Assembly: GCF_003206135.1 (NCBI RefSeq)
Contig: NZ_PZJT01000020.1
Coordinates: 1 to 40,777, forward strand
Direction of reading: 5' to 3'
Length of the DNA stretch: 40,777 nt
Origin: Salinicola salarius
GTDB lineage: Bacteria; Pseudomonadota; Gammaproteobacteria; Pseudomonadales; Halomonadaceae
The notes under the pieces were generated by a model. It was not told the DNA's origin. It searched no databases and saw only the letters and a list, made by a program, of their open reading frames with translations. Within the stretch, counting starts at the first letter, position 1. Each line of letters starts with the position of its first letter. Of the stretch, positions 39,175-40,777 are shown in pieces. The position numbers and the translations under genes are program-made.

Positions 39175-39187
39175 GTGACAATGTCAC
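39175..39187. promoter_or_regulatory. palindrome GTGACAATGTCAC after the rightward operon
   Basis: A perfect GTGAC-N3-GTCAC site 8 bases after the stop of the Lar-like gene, identical to the site at 2996-3008. Confidence 0.55.
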
Positions 39188-39532
39188 GAATACGGGCGCC
39201 GCAATGGCGCCCGTCGCTACTCTACCAATCCCCTGAATTAGACCACTGCCCTGCCGATGTTCTCCCCGCGGGTTGCATTGACGCTCATCGGCCCCGGGGC
39301 TAATGTCCGTCCGTCGTCGCAAAATCGGCGACCAGGTTTGGAAGCCTGAATAGCAGCCAGCGCACGCCCCAGGGCGCGGCGCCGACCGCGCACGCCCGTT
39401 ATGGCGGGTCGTGCGCGGGGCGCCACGGCGCGCCGGGGTTCTGGTTGCTCCCGGTCTTCCAACCTGCGTACGGCTCGCCCCCAGCGTTTGGAAGCGCTCG
39501 GCGGCCACTTCACCGCAACCAGGACCGACCCC
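39188..39532. other. 345-bp non-coding region with a long GC-rich hairpin
   Basis: No convincing gene. An imperfect inverted repeat at 39378-39424 (GGCGCC, then CCGCGCACG and CCCG on the left; CGGG, CGTGCGCGG and GGCGCC on the right) would form a stem of about 19 bp. There is no T-run, so it is not an ordinary terminator. It could be an RNA leader of the gene at 39533 or a replication/packaging structure. Confidence 0.5.
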
Positions 39533-39793
39533 ATGCCCAGCACTCCGAACCATCCGGCCCAGGCCGTAAGATCGCTACCGCTGCAGGTGCGCCAACGCAT
39601 CCACCTGCAAAGCCAGCAGGCCGTCGCCATGGCCAACGGCGTCGATGCCCTCGCCCAGCGTGCTTTCGATAGCGGCGAAGCGAGCTACGAACAGCTCCAG
39701 CATATTGCTCTGCTCTCCGCGATGATGGCCGAACACGTCCGCCAGCTATCGTCCCACTGCGCCGAACTCGCCTCCCCTGCCGCCAACGACTGA
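39533..39793 (+). CDS. small helical protein upstream of parA
   Basis: An 86-residue protein starting MPSTPNHPAQAVRSLPLQVR, with LQSQQAVAMANGVDALAQRA and LLSAMMAEHVRQLSSHCAEL helices. A longer in-frame extension from 39401 would begin inside the GC-rich hairpin and is not preferred. AGGA lies 9 bases upstream of ATG. No family is recognised. It is separated from parA by the centromere-like repeats, so it probably belongs to a different transcript. Confidence 0.55.
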   Translation: MPSTPNHPAQAVRSLPLQVRQRIHLQSQQAVAMANGVDALAQRAFDSGEASYEQLQHIALLSAMMAEHVRQLSSHCAELASPAAND

Positions 39794-39840
39794 CCGCCAA
39801 TCCTGCCCGGCCATGGATGGCCGCATCACCCCGCCAATCG

Positions 39841-39949
39841 TAACGCTGTAACGCTTGCGTTATATGACGAAATACCGCTTGATCCCCGAACGAACCGCGC
39901 ATAGACTGGAATCGAAAGCGTAACGCTGTAACGCTGGCGTTATGTGACG
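39841..39949. repeat. centromere-like hexamer array D, par operator
   Basis: Two nearly identical 29-base blocks begin exactly 80 bp apart. At 39841: TAACGC, TAACGC (39849), GCGTTA (39857), TGACGA (39865). At 39921: TAACGC, TAACGC (39929), GCGTTA (39937), TGACGC (39945). All hexamers are at an 8-bp period. They lie directly upstream of parA, where operator and centromere are expected. Confidence 0.8.
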
Positions 39950-39979
39950 CTCTCCAACTCTCACGACAGGAAAGCCACC

Positions 39980-40624
39980 ATGGGAAACATCATCGGCGTC
40001 GTCAGCCAGAAAGGCGGACCAGGAAAAAGCACCATCGCCCGCGCGATCGCGACATCGTTTGCCGCTCACGACTGGAACGTGAAAATCGCGGACATGGACA
40101 CCAAGCAGTCGTCGACCGTCGGCTGGCTAAAGCGCCGCCTGGATAACAGCATCAAGCCGGAGGTCGCGGTCGAATCGTTCGGCAGCGTGTCCCGGGCGCT
40201 CAGGGTCGCCGATCAGTACGACCTGCTGGTGTTCGACGCAGCACCGCACGCCAGCGAAGCAACGGTAGAGATCGCCCAGGCGGCGGATCTGGTCGTGATC
40301 CCCACCAGCCTGGCGCTCGACGATCTCGAGCCGGCCGTGATCCTTGCCGCGACGCTCGTCCAGAAAAACGGCATTCCGCTGGAGAAGATCGCCATCGCGC
40401 TGTCGAAGTGCGGCGACAGCCAGGCCGAGCTGCGCGACGTCCGCGCCTATCTCGGCGAAACCCCGTACCTGATACTCGACGGCCAGATCCCCGAGAAGAC
40501 GTCACTTCGCCAGGCGCAGGACATCGGCCAGTCGATCACCGAATCCCAGCACGCCGGGCCGCGCGCGAAAGCCGACCAGGTCATCCAAGCGATCATCGAC
40601 CGATTCGAAAAGCTCACCGCGTAA
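39980..40624 (+). CDS. parA: ParA partition ATPase
   Basis: A 214-residue ParA of the short (type Ib, no N-terminal HTH) class. The deviant Walker A is KGGPGKST (Lys11 and Lys16), followed by VKIADMDTKQSSTVGWL and the Walker B region YDLLVFDAAPHASEATVEIA. It uses ATP-dependent DNA binding to move plasmid copies apart. The partner is the short gene starting at 40683. The start at 39980 follows GGAAAG; an upstream in-frame extension overlaps repeat block D and is rejected. Short ParA proteins do not bind their own operator, so the partner protein should act as repressor at array D. Confidence 0.93.
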   Translation: MGNIIGVVSQKGGPGKSTIARAIATSFAAHDWNVKIADMDTKQSSTVGWLKRRLDNSIKPEVAVESFGSVSRALRVADQYDLLVFDAAPHASEATVEIAQAADLVVIPTSLALDDLEPAVILAATLVQKNGIPLEKIAIALSKCGDSQAELRDVRAYLGETPYLILDGQIPEKTSLRQAQDIGQSITESQHAGPRAKADQVIQAIIDRFEKLTA

Positions 40625-40667
40625 CGCTATAACGCAAGCGTCATAGAACGCCATGACGCGATAACGC
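40622..40667. repeat. centromere-like hexamer array E
   Basis: Six hexamers at an exact 8-bp period: TAACGC 40622, TAACGC 40630, GCGTCA 40638, GAACGC 40646, TGACGC 40654, TAACGC 40662. The first overlaps the parA stop codon. The array separates parA from its partner gene and is followed by the AAAGGAGAT ribosome binding site. Confidence 0.8.
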
Positions 40668-40682
40668 AAAGGAGATAGGGCA

Positions 40683-40777
40683 ATGGCAGGACCGAGCAAG
40701 AAACCCGCACGACGAAAGGGCGCACCGCCCACGCTGGACGAAACGCCAGCGGTCACCAGCAACACCAGCCAGCCCGC
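40683..40777 (+). CDS. ParA-partner protein, N-terminal part
   Basis: Starts MAGPSKKPARRKGAPPTLDE after a perfect AAGGAGAT ribosome binding site; 31 codons plus 2 bases are visible. A disordered, basic and proline-rich N-terminus is normal for ParG-type partners, whose flexible tail stimulates ParA ATPase. The rest probably is the fragment at 1-132, but joining 40777 to 1 leaves the frame one base short. Confidence 0.75.
   Translation, partial: MAGPSKKPARRKGAPPTLDETPAVTSNTSQP

Noticed and set aside
1..40777. tRNA genes, CRISPR arrays and insertion sequences
   Set aside because: No cloverleaf, spacer-repeat pattern, transposase or terminal inverted repeats were seen.

Overview
The window looks like an essentially complete temperate phage genome that is kept as a plasmid (a phage-plasmid) in a GC-rich gammaproteobacterium. 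The host group is inferred from the gammaproteobacterial LexA box (CTGT-N8-ACAG), the lambda-type gene order and the R21-like endolysin. A Halomonas- or Pseudomonas-like host would fit, but I cannot fix the genus. The left edge begins inside the 3' end of a ribbon-helix-helix gene. The right edge stops inside the 5' end of a short gene directly after parA. The two pieces look like halves of one ParA-partner gene, so the molecule is probably a circle opened here, with the reading frame implying one (or 3n+1) missing base.

Layout. 1-2,550 (+): end of the partition operon, small accessory genes, a 30-codon membrane peptide with its own terminator, and a serine resolvase. 2,598-5,233 (mostly -): small genes and a RepFII-like replication initiator, with an AT-rich, DnaA-box-like region downstream of it and a leader inverted repeat plus candidate antisense RNA upstream. 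5,234-5,787: a LexA box in front of an unknown + gene. 5,818-27,029 (-): a lambda-type morphogenesis cluster, read right to left as terminase, portal, protease-capsid fusion, decoration, connector, tail proteins Z, U, V, G/GT (with a -1 slippery site), tape measure, M, L, K, I, J and fibre. 27,149-28,454 (-): Rz1/Rz, SAR endolysin and holin. 28,692-33,011 (-): tyrosine integrase, an Acb2/Tad1-hairpin-like gene, a Q-like protein, a DUF1064 nuclease, a replication-type protein and Cro. 33,162-39,167 (+): CI repressor and a rightward early operon ending in RdgC fused to an FtsK-gamma domain, zinc-binding proteins, a second Cro-like protein and a Lar-like protein. 39,533-40,777 (+): the partition module.

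How it fits together. Rep, ParA with its ribbon-helix-helix partner, and the resolvase supply plasmid maintenance; the tyrosine integrase adds a possible second lysogenic route. Hexamers TAACGC/GCGTTA repeated every 8 bp occur in arrays at 2.6, 30.0, 30.6, 39.8-39.95 and 40.6 kb and look like a dispersed centromere, as in plasmid prophage N15. CI has a LexA/S24-like C-terminal domain with both catalytic residues replaced, while a perfect LexA box sits elsewhere. This suggests induction through a LexA-controlled antirepressor rather than CI self-cleavage. Two palindrome families, TTGNCAC-N5-GTGNCAA and GTGAC-N3-GTCAC, are scattered over the genome and are probably binding sites of phage regulators. 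Everything here was read by eye; family names are from memory of sequence patterns, not database searches.
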